Assembly (NCBI RefSeq): GCF_011302915.1
Contig: NZ_CP049872.1
Coordinates: 1,860,001-1,924,000, forward strand
Reading direction: 5' to 3'
Source: Thermomonas sp. HDW16
Lineage (GTDB): Bacteria > Pseudomonadota > Gammaproteobacteria > Xanthomonadales > Xanthomonadaceae
Length of the DNA: 64,000 bases
Shown here one piece after another: positions 35,696-45,119 of this stretch. The first letter of the stretch is position 1; each line of letters starts with the position of its first letter. The position numbers and the translations under genes are program-made. The notes below the pieces were generated by a model. It saw only the letters and a list, made by a program, of their open reading frames with translations, did no database searches and was not told where the DNA came from.

Positions 35696-37222
35696 ATGGC
35701 CAGGATCGAGCGACCGTTTTATCCGATCATCTACGTGCGCGGTTATGCGATGACCCGCGACGAGATCGTCCAGACCACATCGACCCCGTACATGGGTTTC
35801 GAAACCGGTTCGACCAAGATCCGCCAGGCGCAGGACGGGCGCATCGTCAAGTTCGTGTTCGAATCGCCGCTGGTTCGACTGATGAAGGATTACGACTATC
35901 GCGACACCTATGCATCCGGCGCGGAAAGCACAGGCAAGCTGTCGTCGCGCAGCATCGTGATCCACCGCTATTACGACGAGGCCGATCCCGCCTTCGGCAA
36001 CGGCAAGGCACCCTCGATCCCAGATGCCGCCGCCGCGTTGGCTCAGCGCATTCTGGCCTTGCGCGACAGCGTTTGCGGCAACTCGGAGGCCGATCGAAAG
36101 GCCTTCCGCGTCTACCTGGTGGCGCATTCGATGGGCGGGCTGATCTGCCGTTGCCTGCTGCAGAACCCCGACATCGCAAGCGCGGACGTGCGCGCCATGG
36201 TCGACAAGGTGTTCACCTACGCCACGCCGCACAACGGCATCGAGCTGGGCGGGATCAACGTACCCAGCTTCCTGTCGATCAACGACATGAACAACTTCAA
36301 CCGCAGCGTGATGGCCAAGTACCTGAAGGTCACCGCGTCCAAGGCGAACACCCTGGGCGATTCCGACTTCCCGCCCGAGCGGCTGTTCTGCCTGATCGGC
36401 ACCAACAGTCGCGACTATGCCGTGGCCCACGGCCTGTCCTCGCTCGCGGTCGGGCAGATGAGCGATGGACTAGTCAGGATCGAGAACGCCTATGTCGCCG
36501 GCAGCCCGCGCGCCTTCGTCAACCGCAGCCATAGCGGCTTCTTCGGCATCGTCAATTCCGAGGAGGGTTACCAGAACCTGGTGCGTTTCCTGTTCGGCGA
36601 CATCTGCGCCACCGGCCGCCTGGACATCAGTGCACTACCCTTCCCACCGGAAATCGAACGCGCGCGCGGCAAGGGAAAGAAGATCGCCTCGTCTTACTAC
36701 ATCGAAACCACGGTGGCCCCGCGCGGCGCCTACACCTATGACCTCACTTCACGCACCAAGCCGCAGGAAAGCGCAGTTCGACGCGAATACTCGGAGTTGT
36801 TCGACGCGGACGGCAGCCTGGCCAAGTCGGCGCGTTCGCCCACCCTGTTCTCGGTGTTCCTGGACAGTTCGAAGATCACCGCCGGCAGCGAAGTCGCCTT
36901 CTCGATCGACATCGCGGTGTCCAACGCCGGCTACGAAATCGATGGCGCGCTGTTCCTGAAACAACATATCCCCGGCGAATACCTGTTCCGCGACACCCTG
37001 GTGCTGTTCGCCAAGCGCGACGACGCAGGTGATTGGAGACTGCGCTACGTCTGGGCCGACGAGCACTGGGCCACCGGCTCCAAGAACGCCGCCGAACTCG
37101 CCCGCATCGGCCAGAAGTCGGTCGGCATCGCGCAACAGGATCCGCATGTCTTCGCGGTACCGCTGGAATCCAGCAAAGGCTTCCGCGCCGAATTGAACAT
37201 CGCGCTGGCGCCGTGGGGATGA
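35696..37222 (+). CDS. Alpha/beta-hydrolase (lipase/PGAP1-like)
   Basis: 508 residues. An N-terminal alpha/beta-hydrolase domain has the nucleophile elbow VAHSMGGL with Ser at about 145 and PIIYVRGYAMT near the start, typical of lipases and PGAP1-like esterases. Residues about 340-508 form a second, beta-rich domain of unknown type. No signal peptide. Substrate unknown. The start MARIERPF is preceded by GAGGGAACGCC. Confidence 0.8.
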   Translation: MARIERPFYPIIYVRGYAMTRDEIVQTTSTPYMGFETGSTKIRQAQDGRIVKFVFESPLVRLMKDYDYRDTYASGAESTGKLSSRSIVIHRYYDEADPAFGNGKAPSIPDAAAALAQRILALRDSVCGNSEADRKAFRVYLVAHSMGGLICRCLLQNPDIASADVRAMVDKVFTYATPHNGIELGGINVPSFLSINDMNNFNRSVMAKYLKVTASKANTLGDSDFPPERLFCLIGTNSRDYAVAHGLSSLAVGQMSDGLVRIENAYVAGSPRAFVNRSHSGFFGIVNSEEGYQNLVRFLFGDICATGRLDISALPFPPEIERARGKGKKIASSYYIETTVAPRGAYTYDLTSRTKPQESAVRREYSELFDADGSLAKSARSPTLFSVFLDSSKITAGSEVAFSIDIAVSNAGYEIDGALFLKQHIPGEYLFRDTLVLFAKRDDAGDWRLRYVWADEHWATGSKNAAELARIGQKSVGIAQQDPHVFAVPLESSKGFRAELNIALAPWG

Positions 37223-37258
37223 TGCAGGCGGCCATCCCACATCCCAAGCAGTACCCCG

Positions 37259-38230
37259 CTAAAGCAATACCTCGATTCGGTTCCTGCCATTGCTTTTCGC
37301 GACATACAGCATTCGATCAACCGCCTCAACGAAACCACGCTCCAAATCATCCGTGCGTGCCACCACGGTGCCGACGCCGATGCTCGCGGTCACGTACTCG
37401 CTCGTCTGCGAGCCGCCATGCGGAATCCGCAACCCGGCAATGCCGCTGAGGCACGCCTCCGCCAAGCCGCGCGCCGCGCCCGTATCCGTCTCCGGCAGCA
37501 GCAAGATGAATTCCTCGCCGCCGAACCGCGCCACAACGTCACGCGGTCGCCTGGCCACGTCGCGCAGCACACCGGCAATGCGCTTCAGGCATTCATCACC
37601 AGCCACATGCCCATGCAGGTCGTTGTATTGCTTGAAGCTGTCGATATCCAGGATTGCCAGTGAAACCGGCTTGCCGCTGCGCCGCGAATCATCCCACTCG
37701 GTTTCCAGCCGCCGGTCGAACATGCGGCGGTTGGCGATGCCGGTCAGGCCATCGGTCAGCGACAACTGTTCCAGTTCCTTGTGCAGCCGCAGCAGCTCTT
37801 CCTCGTCCCGCTTGCGCTCGCTGATATCGAACATGAAGCCGATCAGGCTGTCGACTTCGCCCTGGTCGTTTCGCACGACATGCACCACGTCGCGAATCCA
37901 GACATAGCCTCCATCCTTGGTGAGCGCTCGATAGTCGGCCTCGTGATCCACGCCCGCCTGCGATTGCGCAACGCAGAAGTTCACCACGTATTCGCGGTCT
38001 TCCGGATGCATGCGCGAGGCCCAGTCATCCACGGTCAACCAACTGTCCTGCGGCCAGCCCAGCAGCGCCTCGATCTGCGGGCCGATATAGGCGAAGCGCA
38101 TGCTTCCCCAGTCGAGCTTCCACGGGATCGCCTTGGTCGATTCCAGCAAGGTCTTGTAGACGCCGGCATTCGCCAGCACGTCTTTCACGTGCCCGGCCCC
38201 GAAGTCCGCTTCCAGCAAGGTTTCGCTCAT
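37259..38230 (-). CDS. PAS-GGDEF diguanylate cyclase
   Basis: 323 residues, cytoplasmic. A PAS/PAC sensor (about 20-140: YIGPQIEALLGWP, then YRALTKDGGYVWIRDVVHVV and FDISERK) is followed by a short coiled linker and a GGDEF domain with GGEEF at 237-241. The inhibitory site RPRD lies five residues before it. It makes c-di-GMP in response to an unknown PAS ligand. Confidence 0.92.
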   Translation of the reverse strand: MSETLLEADFGAGHVKDVLANAGVYKTLLESTKAIPWKLDWGSMRFAYIGPQIEALLGWPQDSWLTVDDWASRMHPEDREYVVNFCVAQSQAGVDHEADYRALTKDGGYVWIRDVVHVVRNDQGEVDSLIGFMFDISERKRDEEELLRLHKELEQLSLTDGLTGIANRRMFDRRLETEWDDSRRSGKPVSLAILDIDSFKQYNDLHGHVAGDECLKRIAGVLRDVARRPRDVVARFGGEEFILLLPETDTGAARGLAEACLSGIAGLRIPHGGSQTSEYVTASIGVGTVVARTDDLERGFVEAVDRMLYVAKSNGRNRIEVLL

Positions 38231-38451
38231 GGAAGCAATGTTAGGGCGAAACGTCGGGTGGAATACGGGGTCGCCGTCGATTTTTCGGCTTCTGGTGCCT
38301 GAATCAGTGCAGGTCGGCGTCGCGCTTGCAGCATGCCTTGGACGCCCCTACACCGCGCCGAATCGGATCGAACCGCGGGCTCTGCACGCCGCCCTGAGCC
38401 GCAGCCCGGCGGCATACGCTTACACTTACGCACCCCCAACGAATCCAGACA

Positions 38452-38595
38452 ATGGCCAAACCCAACTATTCCTTCGAGAAGCGCCAGCGCGAACTCGCCA
38501 AGAAAAAGAAACAAGACGAGAAAGAGGCCAAGAAGCAGGCCGAGCGCGAAGCCGCCAAGGCCAAGGCCGAATCGGATACACCCGCATCGGAATAA
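38452..38595 (+). CDS. Small Lys/Glu/Ala-rich protein (47 aa)
   Basis: 47 residues: a MAKPNYSFEKRQRELAKKKK start followed by a highly charged Lys/Glu/Ala helix and an acidic C-terminus. The start resembles that of small conserved proteobacterial proteins annotated only as hypothetical. It sits alone between a diguanylate cyclase and a RIO kinase gene. No domain recognised; a single long charged helix is expected. Confidence 0.72.
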   Translation: MAKPNYSFEKRQRELAKKKKQDEKEAKKQAEREAAKAKAESDTPASE

Positions 38596-38604
38596 GCGCG
38601 GCAC

Positions 38605-39462
38605 TCAATCCGCTTCAGCTGCGGCCTCCCGGCCCTGCTGGCGGATCAACGCTTCCTCGCGTGCATCATTGATCGCATGGCGCACGCCATCGAGGTCGAC
38701 CGCCGATGCGTCATGCACGAAGACACCGGTCAGTTCCGTGTCCGGGCGCAGTTCACCTGCCTCGAACAGCGCCCACATTTCCTCGCCGAACCAGGTGTCC
38801 AGCAAGTCCGGCGCCCAGGCGCCCAGGCTGGCGGTGAGGTTGTTGACGTCGCGCAACAACATCGTCCGCGCGGCGTTGTTGCCGGCGGCGCTGACCACCT
38901 GCGGGAAATCGATGATCACCGGGCCATCCGGCGCGACCAGCACGTTGTATTCCGACAGGTCGCCGTGGATCAGGCCCACGCACAGCATCTTCACCACCTG
39001 GCGCACCAGGAAGCGGTGGAAACCGCGCGCCTGCTCCGGCGATAGCTCCACCTCGCCCAGCCGCGGTGCGGAATGGCCGTCCGCATCGACCACCAGCGCC
39101 ATCACCAGCACACCGTGGAAATAGCCGAAAGGCTCCGGCACGCGCACGCCGGCATCGCGCAATTGGTACAGCGCGTCGACCTCGGCGTTCTTCCACTCCG
39201 CTTCCTGCTGCTTGCGCCCGTATTTGCTGGCCTTGCCGATCGCCCGCGCTTCGCGGCTGCCGCGCACCTTGCGCCCTTCCTGGTACTGCACGCGCTGCTG
39301 GAAGCTGCGCTGCGCCATGTCCTTGTAGACCTTGGCGCAACGGATCTCCTCGCCCGCGCGGACCACGTACACGGCTGCTTCCTTGCCGCTTTTCAGCGGT
39401 CGCATCACTTCGTCGATCACGCCGTCGTCGATGAGTGGTTGCAGGCCCGGGGGAGTTTTCAT
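38605..39462 (-). CDS. RIO-type serine/threonine protein kinase
   Basis: 285 residues with the RIO1-like kinase core: the ATP-binding KSGKEAAVYVV, the Lys in CAKVYKD, the catalytic loop HGDLSEYNVL and the metal-binding IDFPQ. This matches the bacterial PA4780-type RIO kinases. The target is unknown. The stop is 10 nt from the convergent small gene. Confidence 0.9.
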   Translation of the reverse strand: MKTPPGLQPLIDDGVIDEVMRPLKSGKEAAVYVVRAGEEIRCAKVYKDMAQRSFQQRVQYQEGRKVRGSREARAIGKASKYGRKQQEAEWKNAEVDALYQLRDAGVRVPEPFGYFHGVLVMALVVDADGHSAPRLGEVELSPEQARGFHRFLVRQVVKMLCVGLIHGDLSEYNVLVAPDGPVIIDFPQVVSAAGNNAARTMLLRDVNNLTASLGAWAPDLLDTWFGEEMWALFEAGELRPDTELTGVFVHDASAVDLDGVRHAINDAREEALIRQQGREAAAEAD

Positions 39463-39520
39463 GGGGCGCTAGAGTGCCTGATCGTTACACTGCCTGTCCT
39501 GAATCCCGTGGTGCGAGTGC

Positions 39521-40243
39521 ATGTCCGATCCGGTACGACTGGCGAAACGCGTGGCCGATCTCGCCCATTGCTCCCGCATCGAGGCCGAGCAGTACATCAA
39601 GGGCGGCTGGGTGTCCGTCGATGGGCGCGTGGTCGAAGACCCTGCTCACCCCGTATCGACCGAAACCGTTGCGGTTGATCCGGCTGCGCTGCTGGAAACC
39701 GTGGAGCCCGCGACCATCCTGCTGCACAAGCCGGTCGGCTACGACACGATCAGCGGCCGCATGGCGGCTGCGGGCCTGGTGCAACCTGAGACGCGCTGGG
39801 CCGAAGATCCATCCGGCATGCGCCTACTCGAACGCCATTTCCATCGCCTGACCCCGCTGGTGCCGCTGGATGCCGAAGCCAGCGGCCTGATGGTGCTGAC
39901 CCAGGACGGCCGCGTGTGGCGCCGCCTGACCGAGGATGGCGACGAGATCGAACAGGAATTCGTGGTCGAAGTCAGCGGCGAGATCGCCCCGTACGGCCTG
40001 CGCAAACTCAATCACGGCCTGCACTACAACGGCCGCGCCCTGCCCCCATGCAAGGTCAGCTGGCAGAACGAGATCCGCCTGCGTTTCGCGCTGAAGGGAG
40101 TGCAAGGCGGGCAGTTGCGCGACATGTGCGCGCAGGTCGGGCTTGGTGTGGTGGCGATCCGCCGCCTGCGGATCGGCAAGGTCTCGCTGGCAAAGATGCC
40201 GGTGGGCGCGTGGCGGTATTTGCCGACGGGTGAACGGTTCTGA
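39521..40243 (+). CDS. RNA pseudouridine synthase (RluF-like)
   Basis: 240 residues. An N-terminal S4 RNA-binding domain (KRVADLAHCSRIEAEQYIKG) is followed by an RsuA/RluBEF-type catalytic domain; the catalytic Asp is in LVPLDAEASGLMVLT, where the canonical motif is GRLDxxTxGL. The change of R to P before the motif and the short length make the exact target (23S rRNA or tRNA) uncertain. Confidence 0.85.
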   Translation: MSDPVRLAKRVADLAHCSRIEAEQYIKGGWVSVDGRVVEDPAHPVSTETVAVDPAALLETVEPATILLHKPVGYDTISGRMAAAGLVQPETRWAEDPSGMRLLERHFHRLTPLVPLDAEASGLMVLTQDGRVWRRLTEDGDEIEQEFVVEVSGEIAPYGLRKLNHGLHYNGRALPPCKVSWQNEIRLRFALKGVQGGQLRDMCAQVGLGVVAIRRLRIGKVSLAKMPVGAWRYLPTGERF

Positions 40244-40280
40244 AGAAACGGTACGCATCGACGCGTCCAGGAGTCGCGAA

Positions 40281-40760
40281 ATGACCAGCAAGAACACGAT
40301 CTGCCTGTGGTACGACGGCACCGCGCTTGAAGCCGCGACGTTCTACGCCGGAATCTTCCCCGACAGCGCCGTGCATGCCGTGCATCGCGCGCCCGGCGAC
40401 TTCCCCTCCGGCAAGCAGGGCGCTGTGCTCACCGTCGAGTTCAGCGTGCTGGGCATCCCCTGCCTTGGCTTGAACGGCGGATCGGCGTTCAAGCACAGCG
40501 AGGCATTCTCGTTCCAGGTGGCCACCGACGACCAGGCGGAAACCGACCGCTACTGGAACGCCATCGTCGACAATGGCGGTCAGGAAAGCGAGTGCGGCTG
40601 GTGCAAGGACAGGTGGGGGTTGTCGTGGCAGATCACCCCTCGCGTATTGACGGAAGCGTTCACCAGCCCTGACCGCGCGGTGGCCAAGCGAGCATTCGAC
40701 GCGATGATGACCATGCGCAAGATCGATGTGGCGGTGATCGAAGCGGCGATGCGCGGCTGA
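40281..40760 (+). CDS. VOC-family (PhnB/3-demethylubiquinone methyltransferase-like) protein
   Basis: 159 residues of the PhnB-like VOC superfamily: NTICLWYDGTALEAATFYAGIFPDS, FKHSEAFSFQVATDDQAETDRYW and CGWCKDRWGLSWQITP. These proteins are often misnamed 3-demethylubiquinone methyltransferases; the true role is not known. RBS CAGGAG before ATG. The stop overlaps the GST start (TGATG). Confidence 0.85.
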   Translation: MTSKNTICLWYDGTALEAATFYAGIFPDSAVHAVHRAPGDFPSGKQGAVLTVEFSVLGIPCLGLNGGSAFKHSEAFSFQVATDDQAETDRYWNAIVDNGGQESECGWCKDRWGLSWQITPRVLTEAFTSPDRAVAKRAFDAMMTMRKIDVAVIEAAMRG

Positions 40761-41407
40761 TGCGCCCCACCATCACCGCCTTCGAACGCTCACCCGATCT
40801 CGGCCGCGGGTTGGCGCGCGACATGCGCGTGCGCTGGGCGATGGAAGAAATCGGCCAGCCCTGTGATGTCCGGCTGGTGTCGTTCGAGCAGATGAAGCAA
40901 CCCGCGCACCTCGCGCTGCATCCGTTCGGCCAGATTCCGACTTACGAGGAAGACAATCTCGCCCTGTTCGAATCGGGGGCCATCATCCTGCACCTGGCAC
41001 AGAAACATCCGGGGTTGCTGCCAGTGGATGCCGATGCGCGCGCACGCGCCATCGCCTGGATGTTCGCCGCGCTCAACACGATGGAACCGCCAATCGTCGA
41101 ATACGGCATGAGCAAGGTCGTGGAACGCGGGCAACCCTGGTTCGAGGCACGACAGCCGATGCTGGAGGATCGCGTGCGCACCCGACTGGGCCAACTATCC
41201 GCCCGCTTGGGCACTGCCGACTGGCTCGACGGCGACTTCAGTGCCGGCGACCTGCTGATGGTGACGGTGCTGCGTCGATTGCCTGGCTCCGGTCTGGTGG
41301 AAGAACACCCGAATCTCGCTGCGTATGTCACCCGTGCCGAGGCACGGCCCGCCTACCAGCGGGCGTTCGCGGCGCAGTTGGCCGTGTTCAACCGCGCAGC
41401 AGGATGA
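40760..41407 (+). CDS. Glutathione S-transferase family protein
   Basis: 215 residues with a thioredoxin-like N-terminal domain (MEEIG..., NPFGQIPTYEEDNLALFESGAI region) and an all-helical C-terminal domain (DWLDGDFSAGDLLMVTVLRRL). It probably conjugates glutathione to electrophiles or isomerises a small molecule. It is coupled to the VOC gene. Its 3' end overlaps the convergent DUF6164 gene by 20 nt. Confidence 0.88.
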   Translation: MRPTITAFERSPDLGRGLARDMRVRWAMEEIGQPCDVRLVSFEQMKQPAHLALHPFGQIPTYEEDNLALFESGAIILHLAQKHPGLLPVDADARARAIAWMFAALNTMEPPIVEYGMSKVVERGQPWFEARQPMLEDRVRTRLGQLSARLGTADWLDGDFSAGDLLMVTVLRRLPGSGLVEEHPNLAAYVTRAEARPAYQRAFAAQLAVFNRAAG

Positions 41408-41753
41408 CCGGCAGCGCCACCAGGCCCAACAGACAGACAATGGCAAATACCGTCAGCAAGACGCGGATGGGCTCCGCACGCAGCTGCATCCAGAACGTCT
41501 CCGCTGTGCCGTCGCGCACCGCAGCGGCGTATTCGGCACGGGCGCGCATGCCTCGCTGGTCCTGGTAATCGGCCATCAGCCGCTTGGCTTCGGCCATCGC
41601 CGCGTCTTCCTTTACCCAGATCCCGCCGACCGAGATATTCCACGGCCCCGGCTTGGTCTCGTAGTACGCAACCCCGTTTGCATCGAGCAACGCCCGCACA
41701 TCGTTGGCCTCGTCGTCGGGCACATGGCGCAGGTTGAGCAGGAGTTTCGGCAT
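41388..41753 (-). CDS. DUF6164-family small membrane-anchored protein
   Basis: 121 residues: a soluble ferredoxin-like N-terminal part (LLNLRHVPDDEANDVRALLD...YETKPGPWNISVGGIWV) and one C-terminal membrane helix (residues about 95-117). The pattern matches DUF6164 proteins, function unknown. It overlaps the GST gene tail-to-tail by 20 nt. Confidence 0.75.
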   Translation of the reverse strand: MPKLLLNLRHVPDDEANDVRALLDANGVAYYETKPGPWNISVGGIWVKEDAAMAEAKRLMADYQDQRGMRARAEYAAAVRDGTAETFWMQLRAEPIRVLLTVFAIVCLLGLVALPVILLRG

Positions 41754-41812
41754 GGCGTGATGATAGCGCGCGGGTCGTGGACAATTGGCAGGCGACCCCC
41801 ATCAGGACAGAC

Positions 41813-42406
41813 ATGCGCACCTTCGTACTCAGGGCACGGGCGGCACCCACCGACAGCCAGAAACTGCTGGCGGGCGTCGGCAAGGAAGCCCACACCGAGA
41901 TCCTTGCGCATACGCTGATGAATGCGATGTTCGTGGCGCAGTCGCACCGCGCGAATGTCGTCGTGTATCTGGTACTGGAAAGCACCCAGGACTATTCGCG
42001 CACGATCCGTTTCGAACCCGAGGCCATGCACGACATCGGCGGCTTCAACGAGGCCGCCCTGCTCGGCAAGATCGTTCACGCACTGGATGCGTCGAGAGGC
42101 ATGGGCAAGGAAGAAACGCGGCCGGTGGAATCGGGCGTGAGCGTGCGCACGGTGGCCTTCGAACGGCTGGTGCAGGAGCTGGCCGAAGACCACCAGTTGT
42201 TCGTGATGGATCGCAAAGGCACGCCAATCCGCGAGCAGTCCTTCGAGGGCAATCCCTGTTTCCTGCTGACCGACCACATCCCGATGCCGAAGAAGAGTTT
42301 CAACAGCCTTGAACGGCTGGGCGCGAAGAAACTCGCACTGGGATCGAAGATGCTGTTCGCTTCCCAATGCGTGGTATTGATCCATTACGAACTGGACCAG
42401 CGGTAA
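41813..42406 (+). CDS. TrmY-like SPOUT methyltransferase (DUF358)
   Basis: 197 residues resembling archaeal TrmY, the SPOUT enzyme that methylates N1 of pseudouridine 54 in tRNA. Matching landmarks: RTFVLRARAAPTDSQ at the start, LMNAMFVAQSHR, VYLVLESTQ, the RTIRF strand, and a C-terminal knot region LLTDHIPMPKKSF...LGSKMLFASQCVVLIHYEL. Bacterial homologues are sporadic, and their substrate is unsettled. RBS AGGACAG before ATG 41813. Confidence 0.82.
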   Translation: MRTFVLRARAAPTDSQKLLAGVGKEAHTEILAHTLMNAMFVAQSHRANVVVYLVLESTQDYSRTIRFEPEAMHDIGGFNEAALLGKIVHALDASRGMGKEETRPVESGVSVRTVAFERLVQELAEDHQLFVMDRKGTPIREQSFEGNPCFLLTDHIPMPKKSFNSLERLGAKKLALGSKMLFASQCVVLIHYELDQR

Positions 42407-42644
42407 CGCCGCCCGCCCGGGCTGCAGCGACCGACAACAGGCATCGGCAGCCGGAAACAGCAGGGAATCGACATTCACCCGCATGGGTCATCGCACATGG
42501 ATGAGGGCCATCGGCCTCCCAAGACATCGACGCCTGCCGGCAACACAGCGACCTGAATCCGACCTTCGGCCTGTCGTCCGGAAATGTATAGTTTCCGCGT
42601 CTACGGTGGGTACGGTGCCCGTCCACGAATCACGGAGAGATGTC

Positions 42645-43793
42645 ATGGGTCTTGTTCAAGCGGTGGTGGGTGCGGTTGGCGGCATGCTGGGCGACCAGTG
42701 GAAGGATTTCTACACCGTGCCGGCGGGCCTGCCGTCGACGGCAGCGCTGTTCGCCGCGGTACCGCAGGGCACCAATGCCGGGCGCGGTTCGAACACCCAC
42801 GGCTCCTCCAACATCATCAGCAACGGCTCGAAGATCGTAGTCCCGGAGGGCTACGGCCTGCTGCTGTTCCAGGACGGCAAGATCACCGGCTTCGCCGCCG
42901 AGCCGGGCGGCTACGAATGGCGTTCTGACGACATCAATTCGAAGTCGATCTTCGCCGGCGATGGCCTGGTGTCTTCGCTGATCACCCAGAGTTGGGAGCG
43001 CTTCAAGTTCGGCGGCCAGCCGGGTTCACAGCAGGCGGCGTTCTTCGTCTCGCTGAAGGAACTGCCGGACAACCGTTTCGGCACGCAATCGGAAATCTAC
43101 TGGGACGACGGCTTCCTCAACACCCAGGTCGGCGCGGTGACGCGCGGCTCGTACACGCTGAAGATCGTCGACCCGATCCTGTTCGTGAAGAACTTCGTGC
43201 CGGCCAGCTACCTGCAGCCCGGCCAGGTGTTCGATTTCACCGACCTCGACAACGCCGCCGCCGCCCAACTGTTCAATGAAGTGGTGGGTTCGCTGGCGCC
43301 GGCCTTCAGCCTGTATACCAACGACCCGAGCAAGGGCAATCGCATCACCAAGCTGCAGCAGGATTCGCTTGGTTTCGCCAAGAGCCTGTCGGATGCAGTG
43401 GAGAATGGCTACCAGTGGAAGTCGGACCGTGGCCTGGCCATCGTCAAGACCGCCATCGTCTCGATCGAATACGACGCCAACACCCGCGAGCTGCTGAAGA
43501 CAGTGCAGCGCGCCGATGCGCTGTCCGGCGCGCGCGGCAATTCCAACCTGCAGGCCAGCGTGGCGCAGGGCATCCAGTCGGCCGGCGAAAACGGCGGCGC
43601 GGCGGGCCTGATGGGCGTGGGCATGGCCACCGGCATGATGGGCATCGGCGGCCTGCAGCAACCGGCGGCACCAGCTGCAGCGGCGGCGGATGACCCGGTC
43701 GCCAAGCTGAAGAAGGCCAAGGAGATGCTCGACCTCGGCCTGATCACCCAGCAAGACTACGACGCGCTCAAGGCCAAGGCGCTGGGCCTGTAA
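42645..43793 (+). CDS. SPFH-domain protein with SHOCT tail (YdjI/COG4260 type)
   Basis: 382 residues. Residues about 60-270 form an SPFH (band 7/stomatin-like) domain: IVVPEGYGLLLFQDGKITG, DGFLNTQVGAVTRGSYTLKI. A Gly/Ala-rich linker (about 310-345) leads to a C-terminal SHOCT helix pair (DPVAKLKKAKEMLDLGLITQ). There is no clear membrane helix; COG4260 members are recruited to membranes by partners. First gene of a tight operon with a double zinc-ribbon membrane protein. RBS CGGAGAG. Confidence 0.88.
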   Translation: MGLVQAVVGAVGGMLGDQWKDFYTVPAGLPSTAALFAAVPQGTNAGRGSNTHGSSNIISNGSKIVVPEGYGLLLFQDGKITGFAAEPGGYEWRSDDINSKSIFAGDGLVSSLITQSWERFKFGGQPGSQQAAFFVSLKELPDNRFGTQSEIYWDDGFLNTQVGAVTRGSYTLKIVDPILFVKNFVPASYLQPGQVFDFTDLDNAAAAQLFNEVVGSLAPAFSLYTNDPSKGNRITKLQQDSLGFAKSLSDAVENGYQWKSDRGLAIVKTAIVSIEYDANTRELLKTVQRADALSGARGNSNLQASVAQGIQSAGENGGAAGLMGVGMATGMMGIGGLQQPAAPAAAAADDPVAKLKKAKEMLDLGLITQQDYDALKAKALGL

Positions 43794-43814
43794 GCCGCGA
43801 GCCACGCGACCACC

Positions 43815-45119
43815 ATGTCCAACACCACCAACCCGCCACCGGTGCCGCCAAGCGGCCCCGGGTCGCCGCAGGACGTACCGCCGTTGCCCGGGAGTTTCCC
43901 GATCGACCCGGCCACCCTGCCCCCACCGATCCGCGACGAATTGCTGGCGCCCGATCCTGCCGCCATCGATACCTCCGCCGAAGAGCTCAAGGACGGTGCC
44001 AACCGTTGCCCGAAGTGCGGTGCCACCGACATCAAGCAGCGCCCCGGCACCGACCTCTTGATCTGCCTGTACTGCCGCAACGAATGGCACGGGCAACGGG
44101 TCGAGGAAGAATTCGGCTTCGGCGAGGGTCTCGACCAGCTCGAGGGCACCGTTATTGCCTCCGGCGCGCGCGACATCGACGCTGATACCACCAGCCTGAT
44201 GAGCTTCAAGTGCACCGGCTGCGGTGCCGAGGTCACGGTCAATACCGAGAACGCGATGACTGCGCGCTGCCATTGGTGCCGGCACGTGTTCGGCGTCAAC
44301 GAGCAGGTGGCGAACGGCGCGGTGCCCGACGCGGTATTGCCCTTCCACATCAAGAAGGATGATGCCGTCGCGCGCATCCGCCAGTTCGTGGACAAACGGC
44401 GGCTGTTCGCGCTGAAGGCATTCAAGGAACAGTTCACGCCGGAGAACGTGGTCGGCGTGTACCTGCCGTACATGATCGTCGATGCCAGGGTGGCCGCCGA
44501 TGTCGCCGGCCACGGCGAAATCGAGACCCGTCGCTACACGCGCGGCGAAGGCGACAAGAAGAAGACCTACTACGACGCGGACGTGTACCAGGTACGGCGA
44601 CATGTGGACTTCACCGTTGACGACTTGACGCTGGAATCCTCCAACGAACGCGGCAAGCTGGACGCGCGCACCAACACCAACAACATCATCAACACGATCC
44701 TGCCGTTCGATACCAAGAACGCGGTGAAGTGGAACGCGTCCTACCTGTCCGGCTACAGCTCGGAAAAGCGCGACCTGGACGTGGAACAGCTGCGTCCGCG
44801 GCTGGAAGACCAGTTGCTGTCGATCTCGCGCGCCCAGGTCGAAGCCTCGGTGGGCCGCTACGACCGCGGCGTGCGCTGGGAACAGGAACGCCTCGACGTG
44901 CATGGCACGCGCTGGGTCGCCATGTACTTGCCGGTCTGGCTGTATTCGTACCACCAGTCCGGCAGCGACGGCGGCATGCTGCACTACATCGCGGTCAACG
45001 GCCGCACCGGCGAGACCATGGGCAGCGTGCCAGTGCAGCAGTGGAAGCTGCTCACTGCGGCAATCACCGTCGGCACCTTCCTTGAAGGCATTGCACTCAT
45101 GATCATCGGGAGCCAATGA
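43815..45119 (+). CDS. Double TFIIB-type zinc-ribbon membrane protein (YdjG-like)
   Basis: 434 residues. A Pro-rich N-terminus is followed by two zinc ribbons: Cys 65/68/84/87 and Cys 133/136/152/155. A long middle domain follows and then C-terminal hydrophobic segments (about 365-385 and 410-430). Architecture and gene order fit the YdjG partner of SPFH protein YdjI in Bacillus membrane-stress modules. It lies 21 nt after the SPFH gene and overlaps the next small gene. Confidence 0.85.
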   Translation: MSNTTNPPPVPPSGPGSPQDVPPLPGSFPIDPATLPPPIRDELLAPDPAAIDTSAEELKDGANRCPKCGATDIKQRPGTDLLICLYCRNEWHGQRVEEEFGFGEGLDQLEGTVIASGARDIDADTTSLMSFKCTGCGAEVTVNTENAMTARCHWCRHVFGVNEQVANGAVPDAVLPFHIKKDDAVARIRQFVDKRRLFALKAFKEQFTPENVVGVYLPYMIVDARVAADVAGHGEIETRRYTRGEGDKKKTYYDADVYQVRRHVDFTVDDLTLESSNERGKLDARTNTNNIINTILPFDTKNAVKWNASYLSGYSSEKRDLDVEQLRPRLEDQLLSISRAQVEASVGRYDRGVRWEQERLDVHGTRWVAMYLPVWLYSYHQSGSDGGMLHYIAVNGRTGETMGSVPVQQWKLLTAAITVGTFLEGIALMIIGSQ

